DNA from: Mangrovitalea sediminis
GTDB lineage: Bacteria > Pseudomonadota > Gammaproteobacteria > Pseudomonadales > Oleiphilaceae
Reading direction: 5' to 3'
NCBI RefSeq assembly: GCF_002514725.1
Contig: NZ_NTLB01000007.1
Span: 1 to 64,000, forward strand
DNA length: 64,000 nt
Both the position numbers and the translations under genes were made by a program. Positions within the stretch are counted from its first letter, which is position 1, and each line of letters starts with the position of its first letter. The notes under the pieces were generated by a model. It worked only from the letters and a program-made list of their open reading frames with translations. It was not told the DNA's origin and did not search any database. Below are positions 48,714 to 58,942 of the stretch, piece by piece.

Positions 48714-50390
48714 TCAGACCTTGAACTGCCCCACCAATGTGCGCAGGCTTTCGCCCAGACGAGCCAGTTCTTGGCTTGCATCGTTCGTCTGGCTGACCCC
48801 CGCATCGCTACGCTGTGCTGCTTCGACGATGCGAATGACATTACGATTGATCTCTTCCGCCACCTGGCTTTGTTCTTCGGCGGCGGCAGCGATCTGCGTC
48901 ACTTCATCATTGATATTACCCACCGAGCTTTCGATGGTCTTCAGCGCGCCCGTCGCATGGTTGATACGCTCCACCGTTTCATTGGAGCGGGCCTGAGAGG
49001 CCTTCATCCGCTCCACCGCTCCGCGAGAATCCACCACAAAACCGTCGATCATCTCTCGAATCTGCTCTGCGGACTCAGCACTGCGGCGCGCCAACTGCCG
49101 CACTTCATCCGCCACGACGGAGAATCCCCTGCCGTGTTCACCGGCCCGGGCCGCTTCAATGGCGGCGTTCAACGCCAGCAGGTTGGTCTGCTCAGTCACC
49201 GCATGAATGACATCCAGCACCTGTTGGATCGAATCGGACTTCTCAGCCAGTTGTTCGATACGCTGAGCGCTGGCATGAATTTCCTGAGACAGATCGTTCA
49301 CCGAAGACTGCGCGCTGGTTATCGTCTGACGGCCATCCCTCGCCAGCCTGTCCGCATCCGCGGCAGCCCCCTGAACCGTGTTGGCATTACCGGCAATCTC
49401 CTGGATGGTCGCCGCCATTTCATTGATCGCCGACGCGATCTGATCAGTCTCAGAGCCCTGTTCCTGAACGGCCGACCGGGTATCTTCAGCCACCCGGCTT
49501 AGCTCTTCGGCGGCAGCCGCTAGCTGGTCTGTCGTTGACCCGACCTCTCTTATTGTCGCCTGGATCTTGCCAGCAAAGGCATTAAAGCGGCGCCCCAGTT
49601 CAGCCAGCTCATCCCGGCCGGAATCCGGCAGACGCTGGCGTAAATCGCCCTCACCCTCCGCAATTTCCTGCATCAGGCGGCTAACGCGATTGAGCGGGAC
49701 CGTAACCGTGCGCCCCACCAACAGCCCCAGAATCAACGCAATAACGACTACCGCCGCCGTTGCTGCCAAAACGAAACCCAGCGTGGACTGGACTTCCTGC
49801 TCGACCTTCTGACGCGCGGCATCGAGCGTCCGCTGGATATCGGTCGTGTAAACACCGGCACCGATCAACCAATCCCATCCCGGAATAATCACCGAATAGG
49901 AAACCTTCGGCTCGACATTGCCTGAGGCGGGATTCATCCAGTTATACGCAAGAAAGCCATCCTTTTCCGCAGCGTCGAAGAGCTGGTTGACCAATTTCAA
50001 CAGGGTAGGATTACTGGTCGGCCCCTCTTTGGAAGGGTCAGGATGATAGGCTAGATTGAAACCATCCCGCTGCCGGGCAAACACGTAGTTGTCGTTGCCG
50101 AAGGTGATCGAACGAATTCGGCTACGCGCTTCCTGCTTGGCCTGCGCTTCTGTTAGCGAGCTGTTGTTCTTTGCTTCCAAAACCACGGACTTTGCGGCAT
50201 CCACCAGGTTTTTTAAGCCTTCCTTCCGTGTCGCCATCAAGCGCTCCTGGAGCCGCTGAAGCTCTGCCTGTCCATTGGACTGTACCCGACTCACGCTGAT
50301 CCAGGCGATCGTTATCGCCGTCAGGATAACCGGGACCATGACAGCAATCAGAAGCCGTGAGCGAATACTCACCCCGCTTAACACTTTCAT
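48714..50390 (-). CDS. Methyl-accepting chemotaxis protein with Cache sensor
   Basis: Membrane chemoreceptor of 558 residues. Helix 1 (about 8-30), periplasmic single-Cache (sCache_2) sensor of about 150 residues ([37 protein letters not shown]), helix 2 (about 205-225), HAMP, and a long cytoplasmic signalling region with the conserved hairpin [19 protein letters not shown] and [17 protein letters not shown] 50390 is used; the upstream open frame has no signal features. Ligand unknown; sCache_2 receptors often bind small carboxylates. No che genes nearby, so it is an orphan receptor. Confidence 0.94.
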   Translation of the reverse strand: MKVLSGVSIRSRLLIAVMVPVILTAITIAWISVSRVQSNGQAELQRLQERLMATRKEGLKNLVDAAKSVVLEAKNNSSLTEAQAKQEARSRIRSITFGNDNYVFARQRDGFNLAYHPDPSKEGPTSNPTLLKLVNQLFDAAEKDGFLAYNWMNPASGNVEPKVSYSVIIPGWDWLIGAGVYTTDIQRTLDAARQKVEQEVQSTLGFVLAATAAVVVIALILGLLVGRTVTVPLNRVSRLMQEIAEGEGDLRQRLPDSGRDELAELGRRFNAFAGKIQATIREVGSTTDQLAAAAEELSRVAEDTRSAVQEQGSETDQIASAINEMAATIQEIAGNANTVQGAAADADRLARDGRQTITSAQSSVNDLSQEIHASAQRIEQLAEKSDSIQQVLDVIHAVTEQTNLLALNAAIEAARAGEHGRGFSVVADEVRQLARRSAESAEQIREMIDGFVVDSRGAVERMKASQARSNETVERINHATGALKTIESSVGNINDEVTQIAAAAEEQSQVAEEINRNVIRIVEAAQRSDAGVSQTNDASQELARLGESLRTLVGQFKV

Positions 50391-50484
50391 ATGACATTTC
50401 CCAAGACAGGTCGTTATCTGATGATTATATAGCCAGTTGTAGCAGGAGCTGTTTTGATTTGTAAGCGAAACGCCTGGCTCAAAA

Positions 50485-50504
50485 TACTGTATATGCATAC
50501 AGAT
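50485..50504 (+). promoter_or_regulatory. LexA (SOS) box
   Basis: CTGT (50487-50490), 8 bases, ACAG (50499-50502), extended to TACTGT...ACAGAT: near-perfect gammaproteobacterial LexA consensus. It lies 84 bp before yebG and 95 bp before the chemoreceptor start on the other strand; the yebG link is known in E. coli. Confidence 0.85.
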
Positions 50505-50585
50505 TCTAACAAGGTAAGATAGCCCCTGCCTCAAACAGCTTCCGACCGCTCGAAGCTGTCCGGACATTTACTGGAGATCGAATCG

Positions 50586-50870
50586 ATGGCCGTTAAAGCG
50601 TTGTATTACTCAGAAAGGGATGGGCTCGATATGGCACTGAAACATGCCGATAAACTGCTGTTCTCATCCAAGGCCGATGCCGACGCCCGCGACAAGCTGC
50701 TTGAACTGTCTGAAGAGATCACCCTCTTTCTACAAAAGCGGGTGGAAGGGCTGAGCGAAGAGTTGGCCGAACAATGTGCCCTGGTCATCGCCGAAGAGAA
50801 GGACCTGTTTGCCCGCGCCCTGAAAAAACCGGAACTGCTGAATCAGCCGGACAACGGCGGTGACGACTGA
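50586..50870 (+). CDS. yebG: YebG-family SOS protein
   Basis: A 94-residue protein aligned with E. coli YebG: MAV at the start, an FSSKADADARDKLLELSEEITLFL stretch and an EEKDLFARALKKPELL helix. YebG is LexA-regulated and its role is unresolved. The LexA box 84 bp upstream supports identity and control. The C-terminus (NQPDNGGDD) is acidic and probably disordered. Followed by a small GC hairpin and convergent puuD. Confidence 0.8.
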   Translation: MAVKALYYSERDGLDMALKHADKLLFSSKADADARDKLLELSEEITLFLQKRVEGLSEELAEQCALVIAEEKDLFARALKKPELLNQPDNGGDD

Positions 50871-50907
50871 ACATCCCGCCACCAACGGGAACTCCGACCA
50901 TGGCGTC

Positions 50908-50923
50908 GGGGGCACCGGCCCCC
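50908..50923. terminator. GC hairpin between yebG and puuD
   Basis: GGGGGC / GCCCCC with ACCG loop in the 73-bp convergent gap. No T-tract; only a possible terminator. Confidence 0.4.
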
Positions 50924-50943
50924 ACAGGACGAAGCACTACCCG

Positions 50944-52131
50944 CTATTGCTGCCGCGCCCAACGGCCCAGGTCGGCCCGCTCCTGCGGGGTGATCTTGGT
51001 GAGATTGCCCAGCGGCATGTAGTGCGTCGCGACCGCAGCCTGGTAGATGCGTTGCGCATAGGCCTTCGCCATTTGCGGAGTCTCCAGCTCGATGCCCGCA
51101 GGCGGGGCGCTAAAGCCGGGCTCCGTCGGATGTGCCGAATGACAGGCACTGCAGCGCGCACTGAGGATCGTCTGAATGCGCGCCTCGGAAACCGAGGGCA
51201 TATTGCCGTTAGCGGCCTCCATCACAGGCTTGATTAATATGGCCAGCACGCAGAGCAGGGCTGCCGCCGAGACCAGTATCATCGGCCGGATCTTCCCCCG
51301 ATGCCGCAAATTAAAGAAATGACGGGCCAGAGCTGCGATAAAGCCTATCGCGGCCAGCACCAACCAGCTGTGGGCATGGCCATAGGTCATCGGGTAGTGG
51401 TTACTGATCATGATGAAGATCAGTGGCAGGGTGAAATAGTTATTGTGCGTCGACCGTAACTTCGCCATCGCCGCCAGATGGGCAATGCGCTCGCCCGGCA
51501 CCTCGCCACGCGCCACCGTATCCACCAGCGCCCGTTGCGACGGCATGATACCCACCAAGACATTCGCCACCATAATGGTGCCGATCATGGCACCGACATG
51601 AATGTAGGCGCCGCGCCCGGTAAAGACGTGATCCAGCCCCCAGGCCGCAAACACCAGTACCGCATAGATCAGGATACCGAATACCAACCCATGCCGGCTC
51701 AGGGGGCTACGAATCATCAGCTCGTACACCACGAACATCGCCGCAATACTGCCTAACCCGAGAGCGATCGCTTCTGGCCGCGTCAGCACGCTGCCTGCCG
51801 GCAACAGCAAACCGGGTGGCCCCAGGTAATACACCAGGAAGAGTAACGTCGTGCCGGTCAGCCAGGTCGTGTATGCCTCCCACTTGAACCAGTGCAAACG
51901 GGTGGGCATTTGTTCCGGTCCCAGTTGGTACTTGGCGACCTCATAAAACCCGCCCCCATGCACGGCCCAAAGGTCTCCCTTGATGCCCTTGGCCTTTTTC
52001 CAGGCGGGGGGCTCCTCCAGGCTATTGTCCAGCCAGACGAAATAGAAGGACGCACCGATCCAGGCTATACCCGCAATAACATGAAACCAGCGGAAGAACA
52101 GACTCAGCCAGTCGATGGTGTAACTCAGCAT
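50944..52131 (-). CDS. puuD: Membrane urate hydroxylase (cytochrome c type)
   Basis: Inner-membrane urate oxidase passing electrons to the respiratory chain rather than to oxygen with peroxide release. The 395-residue protein has seven to eight helices (FFRWFHVIAGIAWIGASFYF at the start) and a C-terminal cytochrome c domain with CSACH. Methionine MPLGN near the end could be the axial ligand. Overlaps the guaD 3' end by 7 bp; last gene of the xdhA-to-puuD operon. Oxidises urate to 5-hydroxyisourate for UraH. Confidence 0.93.
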   Translation of the reverse strand: MLSYTIDWLSLFFRWFHVIAGIAWIGASFYFVWLDNSLEEPPAWKKAKGIKGDLWAVHGGGFYEVAKYQLGPEQMPTRLHWFKWEAYTTWLTGTTLLFLVYYLGPPGLLLPAGSVLTRPEAIALGLGSIAAMFVVYELMIRSPLSRHGLVFGILIYAVLVFAAWGLDHVFTGRGAYIHVGAMIGTIMVANVLVGIMPSQRALVDTVARGEVPGERIAHLAAMAKLRSTHNNYFTLPLIFIMISNHYPMTYGHAHSWLVLAAIGFIAALARHFFNLRHRGKIRPMILVSAAALLCVLAILIKPVMEAANGNMPSVSEARIQTILSARCSACHSAHPTEPGFSAPPAGIELETPQMAKAYAQRIYQAAVATHYMPLGNLTKITPQERADLGRWARQQ

Positions 52132-53474
52132 GGACGTCCCTCGTGACGGGAAGACTCAGGCCGCTGGTAACCGCAGCGACCTGCAATATGAGTGGCGCGC
52201 ACCGCCCGGTCGTCCCCCAGAATAATCAGGTTGAATAGGATGTCCTGCAGGGATTTCGCCAATGCATCCTTGCGCGCCAGCAACGGCGTGGCGTGTCGGT
52301 CCAGCACCACAAAATCCGCTTCGCGCCCCGGCTGGAGATTGCCGACATGAGTATCCAGCCCCAGCGCCCGGGCATTGCCCAATGTTGCCAGGTAAAACGC
52401 CTGAAACGGGTTCAGTGAACGCCCGCGTAACTGCGTGACCTTATAGGCTTCGGCCATGGTCTGCAGCATAGAGACACTGGTACCGCCCCCCACATCGGTG
52501 GCAAGACTCACCTGGATACCCGCTTCACGGGCCGCATGCAGATCGAAGAGGCCGCTCCCCAGAAACGTATTCGACGTAGGGCAGAACGCCGCCGTTGCGC
52601 CCGCATCGGCGATACGCCGCCGGGCATCGTCATCGATATGCACGCAGTGGGCAAAAACGCTACGCTCGCGCAGCAAGCCGTAGTGATCGTAAACATCCAG
52701 ATAGTCACGACGATCCGGATAAAGACGGAGGGTCCAGTCGATCTCCGCCAGGCTTTCCGCCAGATGGGTCTGCATCGGCAGGCCGGGATAATCCGCCAGC
52801 AACCGACCGGCAAGGCGCAACTGTTCTGGTGTCGACGTCGCTGCAAACCGAGGCGTAACCGCATACTCCAAGCGCCCCCTCCCATGCCAGCGTTCGATCA
52901 GCTCCCGACTCTCGCGATCACCGGATTCCGGCGTATCACAGAGCCCGGCCGGCGCATGCCGGTCCATCAGCACCTTACCGGCAACCAATCGCAGATTACG
53001 GCGCTCGGCAGCGGAGAACAGCGCCTCTGCGGAGGCCGGATGCACGGTACAGAACACCATCGCACTGGTCGTTCCGCAGCGTAACAGTTCATCGAGAAAG
53101 ACGTCCGCCGTGGCCTCCGCATAGCCAGCATCGGAAAAGCGCTGCTCCGCCGGAAACGTATAGTTGTTCAGCCATTCCAACAGTTGTTCACCGTACGAGG
53201 CGATGACATCGAGTTGCGGGAAATGGATATGGGCATCGATAAAGCCCGGCACAATCAAACTGTCCGGCCAATGCGTCAGACTCAGCCCCGCGGGCAAGAC
53301 CGGCAGCAGGTCGGCAGCCGCACCCAACGCCAGCACCCGCCCCTGAGAGATCAGGAGAATGCCATCCTCGAACCACTCGAAGGCATCGCTGCTCGGAGGA
53401 CCGTCCAGTCCAGGATCGTCGATCAGGTGAAACAGGCTCGCGCGATAGGCGCAGGTATCGGCGGGCAGATCCAT
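52125..53474 (-). CDS. guaD: Guanine deaminase
   Basis: Zinc amidohydrolase converting guanine to xanthine. The 449-residue protein has FIDAHIHFPQLDVIASYGEQLLEWL (family marker and HxH), QTHLAESL, FAHCVHID and ATDVGGGTSVSM (final Asp). ATG 53474 overlaps the uraH stop by one base; an open frame to 53648 is not conserved. Supplies xanthine to XdhAB. Confidence 0.94.
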   Translation of the reverse strand: MDLPADTCAYRASLFHLIDDPGLDGPPSSDAFEWFEDGILLISQGRVLALGAAADLLPVLPAGLSLTHWPDSLIVPGFIDAHIHFPQLDVIASYGEQLLEWLNNYTFPAEQRFSDAGYAEATADVFLDELLRCGTTSAMVFCTVHPASAEALFSAAERRNLRLVAGKVLMDRHAPAGLCDTPESGDRESRELIERWHGRGRLEYAVTPRFAATSTPEQLRLAGRLLADYPGLPMQTHLAESLAEIDWTLRLYPDRRDYLDVYDHYGLLRERSVFAHCVHIDDDARRRIADAGATAAFCPTSNTFLGSGLFDLHAAREAGIQVSLATDVGGGTSVSMLQTMAEAYKVTQLRGRSLNPFQAFYLATLGNARALGLDTHVGNLQPGREADFVVLDRHATPLLARKDALAKSLQDILFNLIILGDDRAVRATHIAGRCGYQRPESSRHEGRPC

Positions 53475-53812
53475 CAGCTTCCCCGGTAGGTGCTGTAGCC
53501 CCAGCGATTCAACAGCAGGGGCACATGATAATGGGTTGTCGCGTCGTCGACGGAAAACACGATGTCGACCATGGGATAGAAACAGTCTCGCGACTGCCCG
53601 GCAAACCAGTCCCCGGTTGCAAAACTCAGGCGATAGGTGGCGACACACAGGTTGAGGTCACGCCAGAGGCCGACGCGCCCGTCAGCGTCCGTCCGGCCGT
53701 CACCCAGAGCCTCCCAGCCGGAGGCCGTCTGTTGCGATAAAGTGACCGCCAACCCCGAGGCGGGGCGCCCTTCGCCCAAGTCCAGTACGTGGGTGGTAAT
53801 CCCGGTTTTCAT
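53474..53812 (-). CDS. uraH: 5-hydroxyisourate hydrolase
   Basis: Transthyretin-like enzyme of 112 residues. It starts MKTGITTHVLDL (catalytic His in THVLD), has the HYHVPLLL strand and ends with the family signature YRGS. Cytoplasmic, no signal peptide. Follows uraD with a 4-bp overlap. Confidence 0.96.
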   Translation of the reverse strand: MKTGITTHVLDLGEGRPASGLAVTLSQQTASGWEALGDGRTDADGRVGLWRDLNLCVATYRLSFATGDWFAGQSRDCFYPMVDIVFSVDDATTHYHVPLLLNRWGYSTYRGS

Positions 53813-54309
53813 AACAGTTTCTCCAGTCTCAACCGGGTAATGGCGGCCTGTTCGACGGCCGCTATCCGGATTTCCTCTTCAGGAGAGTGCGTCAGTCGTT
53901 GGCGCAGGATGTCCAGCATCTGCGCCGCAGACTTGCCGGTCGCGCAAACGATGTAACGGTAACCGAAACGGCGCTCGTAGTCGGCATTACCTTCGCGCAG
54001 AGCAATCTGGGTCGCATTGTCTGCAGCACCGGCACCGGCCTGCTCCGCCGACGCCAGTGCCGCGGTATCCGCATGCTTGCGGGGCAGGCTGTCCAGATCG
54101 CCGATACGGGGGTGGGCGGCAAATGCCTCAAGCCAGTCGTCCGCAGACAGGCTGTCCCAAAGCTCCCGGGCTCTTTGCAGCAGCTCCCCCGCGTCACCGT
54201 AGGGCAGGCCTTCGGCCATGCCCGTCGCCCATTGACGGGAGCCGCAACACTGCAAAAACTTCGCGTAAGCCGCAGAGGCAGATAGGTGATTGAGATCGGC
54301 CAGCGCCAT
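53809..54309 (-). CDS. uraD: OHCU decarboxylase
   Basis: Decarboxylates 2-oxo-4-hydroxy-4-carboxy-5-ureidoimidazoline to S-allantoin. The 166-residue helical protein has FLQCCGSRQWA, the AAHPRIGD catalytic histidine block, and RFGYRYIVCATGKSA. Same family as PucL/UraD N-terminal halves but not fused to UraH here; the two are separate and overlapping. Confidence 0.95.
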   Translation of the reverse strand: MALADLNHLSASAAYAKFLQCCGSRQWATGMAEGLPYGDAGELLQRARELWDSLSADDWLEAFAAHPRIGDLDSLPRKHADTAALASAEQAGAGAADNATQIALREGNADYERRFGYRYIVCATGKSAAQMLDILRQRLTHSPEEEIRIAAVEQAAITRLRLEKLL

Positions 54310-55178
54310 CAGGAATCCTTATTTGTATCAGGCATGGCTTGCGTCATGAGCTGCCGCATATCCGGCCAGGACAGCCCCCGCTTTCGCGGACGTGTCATCG
54401 TGCCGCCAGCGTCCGCCGCCAGCGCCAGTAACTCACCGGCAATGGACACGGCAATCGCCATCGGCAGCTTCCCCGGTACCCCGGACAACCCCACCGGACA
54501 ACGCACACGCCCAATCGCGTCGTCGTCAAAACCGCGATGGGCCAAACGCTGCCGAAACCGGGCCGCCTTGGTCGTGGAACCGATCAAGCCAATAGAGGCA
54601 GCCCGGTCGTCACGCAACAAGGCCATGCAGAGTTCAAAATCCAACTGGTGATTGTGGGTCAGAATCACCTGATGGGCGGCAGCAGGCAGCCGGGGAATGT
54701 CTCCCACCGGGTCGTCCGTCACGCGGCACTCGACATTACCCGGTACATTCTCGGGGAACAGGTCGGCGCGGCTGTCCAGCCAGAGGACCCGGCAGTCCAA
54801 CTGCCCCAAGATCGCCACCAGAGCCCGCGCCACATGCCCCGCACCAAAAACCGTCACCCTGAAGGTCGACGCCGGCTGAGGCTCCATCAGCACCGAAACG
54901 CTGCCCCCGCAACACTGCCCCAGACTCGCACCCAAGGGGAAGTGCTGCATGGCATACCCATAATCCCCTGTCGCCAGTCTCTCCCTGGCTGCCTCGATCA
55001 CCCTGAATTCCAGGTGCCCCCCGCCGATCGTGTCGTAGGTCTCCCCGGCCGTCACGACCATCTTGCTGGCCGGCTCCCGTGGTACCGAACCCGCCACGCC
55101 CAGGACCGTCACCAGCACATAGGCTTCGCCCCGCTGCTCGCAACCGGCTACGGCGTCATACCACCGGCAAGTCTGCAT
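54309..55178 (-). CDS. xdhC: Xanthine dehydrogenase accessory protein XdhC
   Basis: Binds molybdenum cofactor, directs its sulfuration and inserts it into XdhB. The 289-residue protein has VLGVAGSVPREPASKMVV, GGGHLEFRVIE, the CCGGSVSVLMEP cysteine pair and the Rossmann-like VFGAGHVARALV. Overlaps xdhB by 23 bp and touches uraD. Confidence 0.94.
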   Translation of the reverse strand: MQTCRWYDAVAGCEQRGEAYVLVTVLGVAGSVPREPASKMVVTAGETYDTIGGGHLEFRVIEAARERLATGDYGYAMQHFPLGASLGQCCGGSVSVLMEPQPASTFRVTVFGAGHVARALVAILGQLDCRVLWLDSRADLFPENVPGNVECRVTDDPVGDIPRLPAAAHQVILTHNHQLDFELCMALLRDDRAASIGLIGSTTKAARFRQRLAHRGFDDDAIGRVRCPVGLSGVPGKLPMAIAVSIAGELLALAADAGGTMTRPRKRGLSWPDMRQLMTQAMPDTNKDS

Positions 55179-57525
55179 CGATTGCCTCCTTTTGCGACTG
55201 TTGCGCCGCTTCCACCGCCCAAAGAACCCGTTCCGGCGTTGCCGGGGTATCGAGCGGCGGGCAATAGCGATAGCCGGTCAGGCTGGCCACTGCATCGCGC
55301 AGGGCCGACCAGACCGAGATTGCCAGCATGAAGGGCGGCTCGCCCACTGCCTTGGAGCGGTAGATCGTTGTCTCGTGATTGGGGTGCTCCGCCAGCAACG
55401 CCACGCGAAAGTCCGGTGGCGTATCCCCCACCGAGGGAATCTTGTAGTTTGCGGGACTGTTCGACAGGAGACGGCCGTCGGCATCCCAGACCAGCTCTTC
55501 CGTCGTCAGCCAGCCCATTCCCTGAATGAAACCACCTTCTATCTGACCAATATCGATCGCCGGATTCAACGAGCGGCCGACGTCATGCAGGATGTCGACG
55601 CGCAGCACCCGGTATTCCCCGGTCAGCGTGTCCACCAGTACCTCGCTACAGGCCGCACCGTGGGCGAAGTAAAAGAATGGGTGCCCGGTCCCCGTGGTTC
55701 GGTCGTAGTGGATACGCGGCGTCGCGTAATGACCGGTGGCCGACAGCGACACGCGCCCCCGATAGGCCTCCTGAATCAGTTCCGCCCAATCCACCTCTCT
55801 TTCACCCAGGAGGACACGCCCCTTGCTGAACACGACCTGCGACGGCTCGAGCCCATAGGTCTCACAGGCAAAATCGACCAGCCGCTGACGCAGCGTCATG
55901 CAGGCATTGAATGCCGCCATACCGTTGAGGTCGGATCCGGCCGATGCGGCGGTGGGCGAGGTATTGGGGACCTTGTCGGTGCGGGTGGCAGACACCCGTA
56001 TCCAGCGCGGATCGATCTGGAACACATCCGCGACGACCTGGGAGACCTTCACGAACAGTCCCTGGCCCATCTCGGTTCCGCCATGATTCAGGTGGATGCT
56101 GCCGTCGGTATAGATATGCACCAGGGCTCCCGCCTGGTTCAGGTGCTTGACGGTATAGGAGATGCCGAACTTCACCGGCGTCAGCGACAACCCTTTCTTG
56201 AGAATCGGATTGGCCGCATTGAAGGCACGAACCGACTCCCGGCGCTGGCGATAGTCAGCACTCACCTCCAACTGGTCGATCAAGGCCGGCAACACATGCT
56301 GCTCGATCTTCTGCCCATAGTGGGTCACATCCTGGCCGGGACGGTAGAGATTGCCCTTGCGCACGTCCAGCGGGTCCTTACCGAGATAGCGGGCAATATC
56401 ATCCATCGCCTGCTCGATAATCATCATGCCCTGAGGCCCGCCAAATCCGCGGAACGCCGTATTGGAAACCGTATGGGTCTTGCAGCGGTGACCGACAACC
56501 CGCGCCTGATCGAGGAAGTAGGCATTGTCGGCATGAAACATCGCGCGGTCGACCACGGCATCCGACAGGTCAGGCGAATAGCCGCAACGACCACAGAGTT
56601 CGATATCGGCCCCCCACAGCCGGCCGTCGTCATCAAAACCGACTTCGTAGCGGTTGTGGAAATCATGGCGCTTGCCCGTCATCACCATATCGTCAGCCCG
56701 CGGCATGCGGTACTTCACCGACTTGCCGGTGCGGCGGGCCAGGACCGCTGCAATGCAGGCCAGCGGCGCAGCCTGGGTTTCCTTGCCGCCGAAGGCTCCG
56801 CCCATGCGACGCACCTCAACCTGCACTTCGGTAATCGGCACACCCAGCACTTCCGCGACCAGTTTCTGTACTTCTGTGGGATGCTGACTGGATGTCCGCA
56901 CGAAGACGCCGCCGTCTTCCGATGGCGTTGCGATACAGGCCTGTCCTTCCAGGTAGAAATGCTCCTGACCACCGACACGTTGCTCGCCGGATAGGCGGTG
57001 CGGTGCTTCCGCCAGTGCAGCCGCCACATCACCCCGCACCTGACGGTGCAGCGGACGAACAAAACTGTCCGCCGCCATGGCTGCCTCTATGTCGAGCACA
57101 GCCGGCAGTGGTTCGTAGTCGATCCGGGCCAACCGGACGGCTTCCCTTGCCGCACGCAGGCTGGTGGCCGCCACGGCGAAGATCGGCTGACCGACGAACT
57201 CGACGACACCATTCGCCAGCATAGGGTCACCTGGAAATACCGGACCGATATCCAACTGACCGGGCACATCGGTAGCGCAAATGATATCAACCACACCCGG
57301 GTGGGCTCGGACGGCATCGAGGTCCATCGAGAGAATGTGCGCATGCGCCTGAGTGCTTTTCCCGCAGGCCACATGCAGCATACCGGCCGTTTCGGGAATG
57401 TCGTCGATATACAGGGCACTCCCGGCAACATGCTTATGGGCGCTGTCGTGGCGACGGTCATTCCCCAGAACCGGGGCCACCGGCGCCTGCACCGCGCCCG
57501 CAGGGAGATCCACGAGCTTACGCAT
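55156..57525 (-). CDS. xdhB: Xanthine dehydrogenase, molybdopterin subunit
   Basis: Catalytic molybdenum-hydroxylase subunit, 789 residues, converting hypoxanthine and xanthine to urate. Early blocks GSALYIDDIPE and VGQPIFAVAA, then VEVRRMGGAFGGKE, FRGFGGPQGM, and the active-site glutamate region VGEPPFMLAISVWSALRDA. Length and order are as in bacterial XdhB. Overlaps xdhA by 8 bp. Confidence 0.96.
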   Translation of the reverse strand: MRKLVDLPAGAVQAPVAPVLGNDRRHDSAHKHVAGSALYIDDIPETAGMLHVACGKSTQAHAHILSMDLDAVRAHPGVVDIICATDVPGQLDIGPVFPGDPMLANGVVEFVGQPIFAVAATSLRAAREAVRLARIDYEPLPAVLDIEAAMAADSFVRPLHRQVRGDVAAALAEAPHRLSGEQRVGGQEHFYLEGQACIATPSEDGGVFVRTSSQHPTEVQKLVAEVLGVPITEVQVEVRRMGGAFGGKETQAAPLACIAAVLARRTGKSVKYRMPRADDMVMTGKRHDFHNRYEVGFDDDGRLWGADIELCGRCGYSPDLSDAVVDRAMFHADNAYFLDQARVVGHRCKTHTVSNTAFRGFGGPQGMMIIEQAMDDIARYLGKDPLDVRKGNLYRPGQDVTHYGQKIEQHVLPALIDQLEVSADYRQRRESVRAFNAANPILKKGLSLTPVKFGISYTVKHLNQAGALVHIYTDGSIHLNHGGTEMGQGLFVKVSQVVADVFQIDPRWIRVSATRTDKVPNTSPTAASAGSDLNGMAAFNACMTLRQRLVDFACETYGLEPSQVVFSKGRVLLGEREVDWAELIQEAYRGRVSLSATGHYATPRIHYDRTTGTGHPFFYFAHGAACSEVLVDTLTGEYRVLRVDILHDVGRSLNPAIDIGQIEGGFIQGMGWLTTEELVWDADGRLLSNSPANYKIPSVGDTPPDFRVALLAEHPNHETTIYRSKAVGEPPFMLAISVWSALRDAVASLTGYRYCPPLDTPATPERVLWAVEAAQQSQKEAIDADLPVV

Positions 57526-58942
57526 GATCGAATATCCTTGTGGCTGTATCCGGCTGCACCGTTTCCACCACCGCCCGGCGCAACAGATTCGCGGCGACCT
57601 TCAACCGGTAGCCCGCACTCGCCCGGACATCGGACATCGGCTGAAAGCTGGCCGCCAGCGAGGCCTCGACACGGGACCAGTCGATTGCATCCTGGCTACG
57701 GCCTTCCAGCTCAGCGGCAACGGCCGGTGCCAAAACCGGTGTCGCCGCCATACCGCCAAAGGCGAGGCGCACGTCACGAAAACACCCGGCCTCGAACGAG
57801 AAACTGAAGGCGCCCAACACCGCCGAGATATCGTCCTCCCAACGCTTGGACACCTTGTACACCTTGCAGACCCGCTGGGGTGCCAGGAATGGCAACCGGA
57901 TGCGAGCAACAATCTCCCCGGCCTGAAGCGCGGTTTTGCGGTAACCCAGGAAAAAGTCCGATACCGGCATCCCACGTTCGGCATCCGGCCCCAGCAGGCA
58001 CAGCTGGGCGTCCAAGGCCAACAGAACCGGTAGCGTGTCACCAATGGGCGATGCCGTTCCCAGATTACCGCCAAGCGTACCGCGTTGCCGGATCTGTTCG
58101 GAGCCCAGCCGGCTCAAGAGCGCGGCAAACACGGGGAAATGGGTCTTCAGGTAGGGTTGAAGGCGGGAATAAACCACGGCCGCGCCAACCTCGAGATAGC
58201 CGTCGCCTTCCTCGATGGCCGCCAACTCGGCGACACGGGAGAGATCGATCAGCTTCGGCAAACGCTTCAGCGCCTGGGTTCTCTCCAGCCCCAGATCCGT
58301 TGCACCGGCCACCACATGGGCGTCTGGCCAATCCTTCATCGCCGCCCGCAACGAGGTGAGGTCCTCCGGCCGCCGATAACCGGAGGTTTCGGCCGGTATC
58401 ACATCGTTTGGCATTGCCGCCAGACAAGCCATCATATCGGGGCTACCTGACCAGGCGGGCAATGCAGGAGCCTGCCGGGCCAACATCGTTGCCGCATCCA
58501 GGATCGGGCGATAGCCGGTGCAGCGACAGAGGTTTCCCGCCAGAGCTTCCTGCGCGGAAAGGCGATCCGTACCATTCAACTGCCAGCAGAACAGCGACAT
58601 GACGATACCCTGCGTGCAAAATCCGCACTGGGAGCCATGCCCATCCACCAAAGCCTGCTGTACCGGATGTAGCGTTTCGCCGTCGGCCAGTCCCTCCACC
58701 GTGACCAGATGGCGCCCCTGCAGTGAGCCGGCAAAAGCAATACAGCTATTGATGGCGCGATACTTCAGGGAGCCGCCGTCGACTTCGCCAACCACAACGG
58801 TACAGGCCCCGCAGTCACCCGAAGCACAGCCTTCCTTGGTCCCGCACAGATGCTGGCGTTCACGCAAAAGCTCCAGCACCGTGAGATCGGGCTCTACGTC
58901 ATCCATGCGGATGGGGGTACCGTTCAGATAGAATTCCAGCAT
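57518..58942 (-). CDS. xdhA: Xanthine dehydrogenase, FeS/FAD subunit
   Basis: Electron-transfer subunit of 474 residues. Two [2Fe-2S] domains: CGTKEGCASGDCGACTV (residues 40-60) and CGFCTQGIV...NLCRCTGYRPI (about 105-150). FAD domain follows with VAGATDLGLE and RGTLGGNLGTASPIGD. ATG 58942 is preceded by GAGGG; the upstream in-frame ATG at 59011 is not conserved. First gene of the seven-gene minus-strand operon. Confidence 0.95.
   Translation of the reverse strand: MLEFYLNGTPIRMDDVEPDLTVLELLRERQHLCGTKEGCASGDCGACTVVVGEVDGGSLKYRAINSCIAFAGSLQGRHLVTVEGLADGETLHPVQQALVDGHGSQCGFCTQGIVMSLFCWQLNGTDRLSAQEALAGNLCRCTGYRPILDAATMLARQAPALPAWSGSPDMMACLAAMPNDVIPAETSGYRRPEDLTSLRAAMKDWPDAHVVAGATDLGLERTQALKRLPKLIDLSRVAELAAIEEGDGYLEVGAAVVYSRLQPYLKTHFPVFAALLSRLGSEQIRQRGTLGGNLGTASPIGDTLPVLLALDAQLCLLGPDAERGMPVSDFFLGYRKTALQAGEIVARIRLPFLAPQRVCKVYKVSKRWEDDISAVLGAFSFSFEAGCFRDVRLAFGGMAATPVLAPAVAAELEGRSQDAIDWSRVEASLAASFQPMSDVRASAGYRLKVAANLLRRAVVETVQPDTATRIFDHA

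Noticed and set aside
55192-56994. 600-codon plus-strand open frame opposite xdhB
   Set aside because: Mirror of the GC-rich xdhB coding strand; no family features, no plausible start signal.
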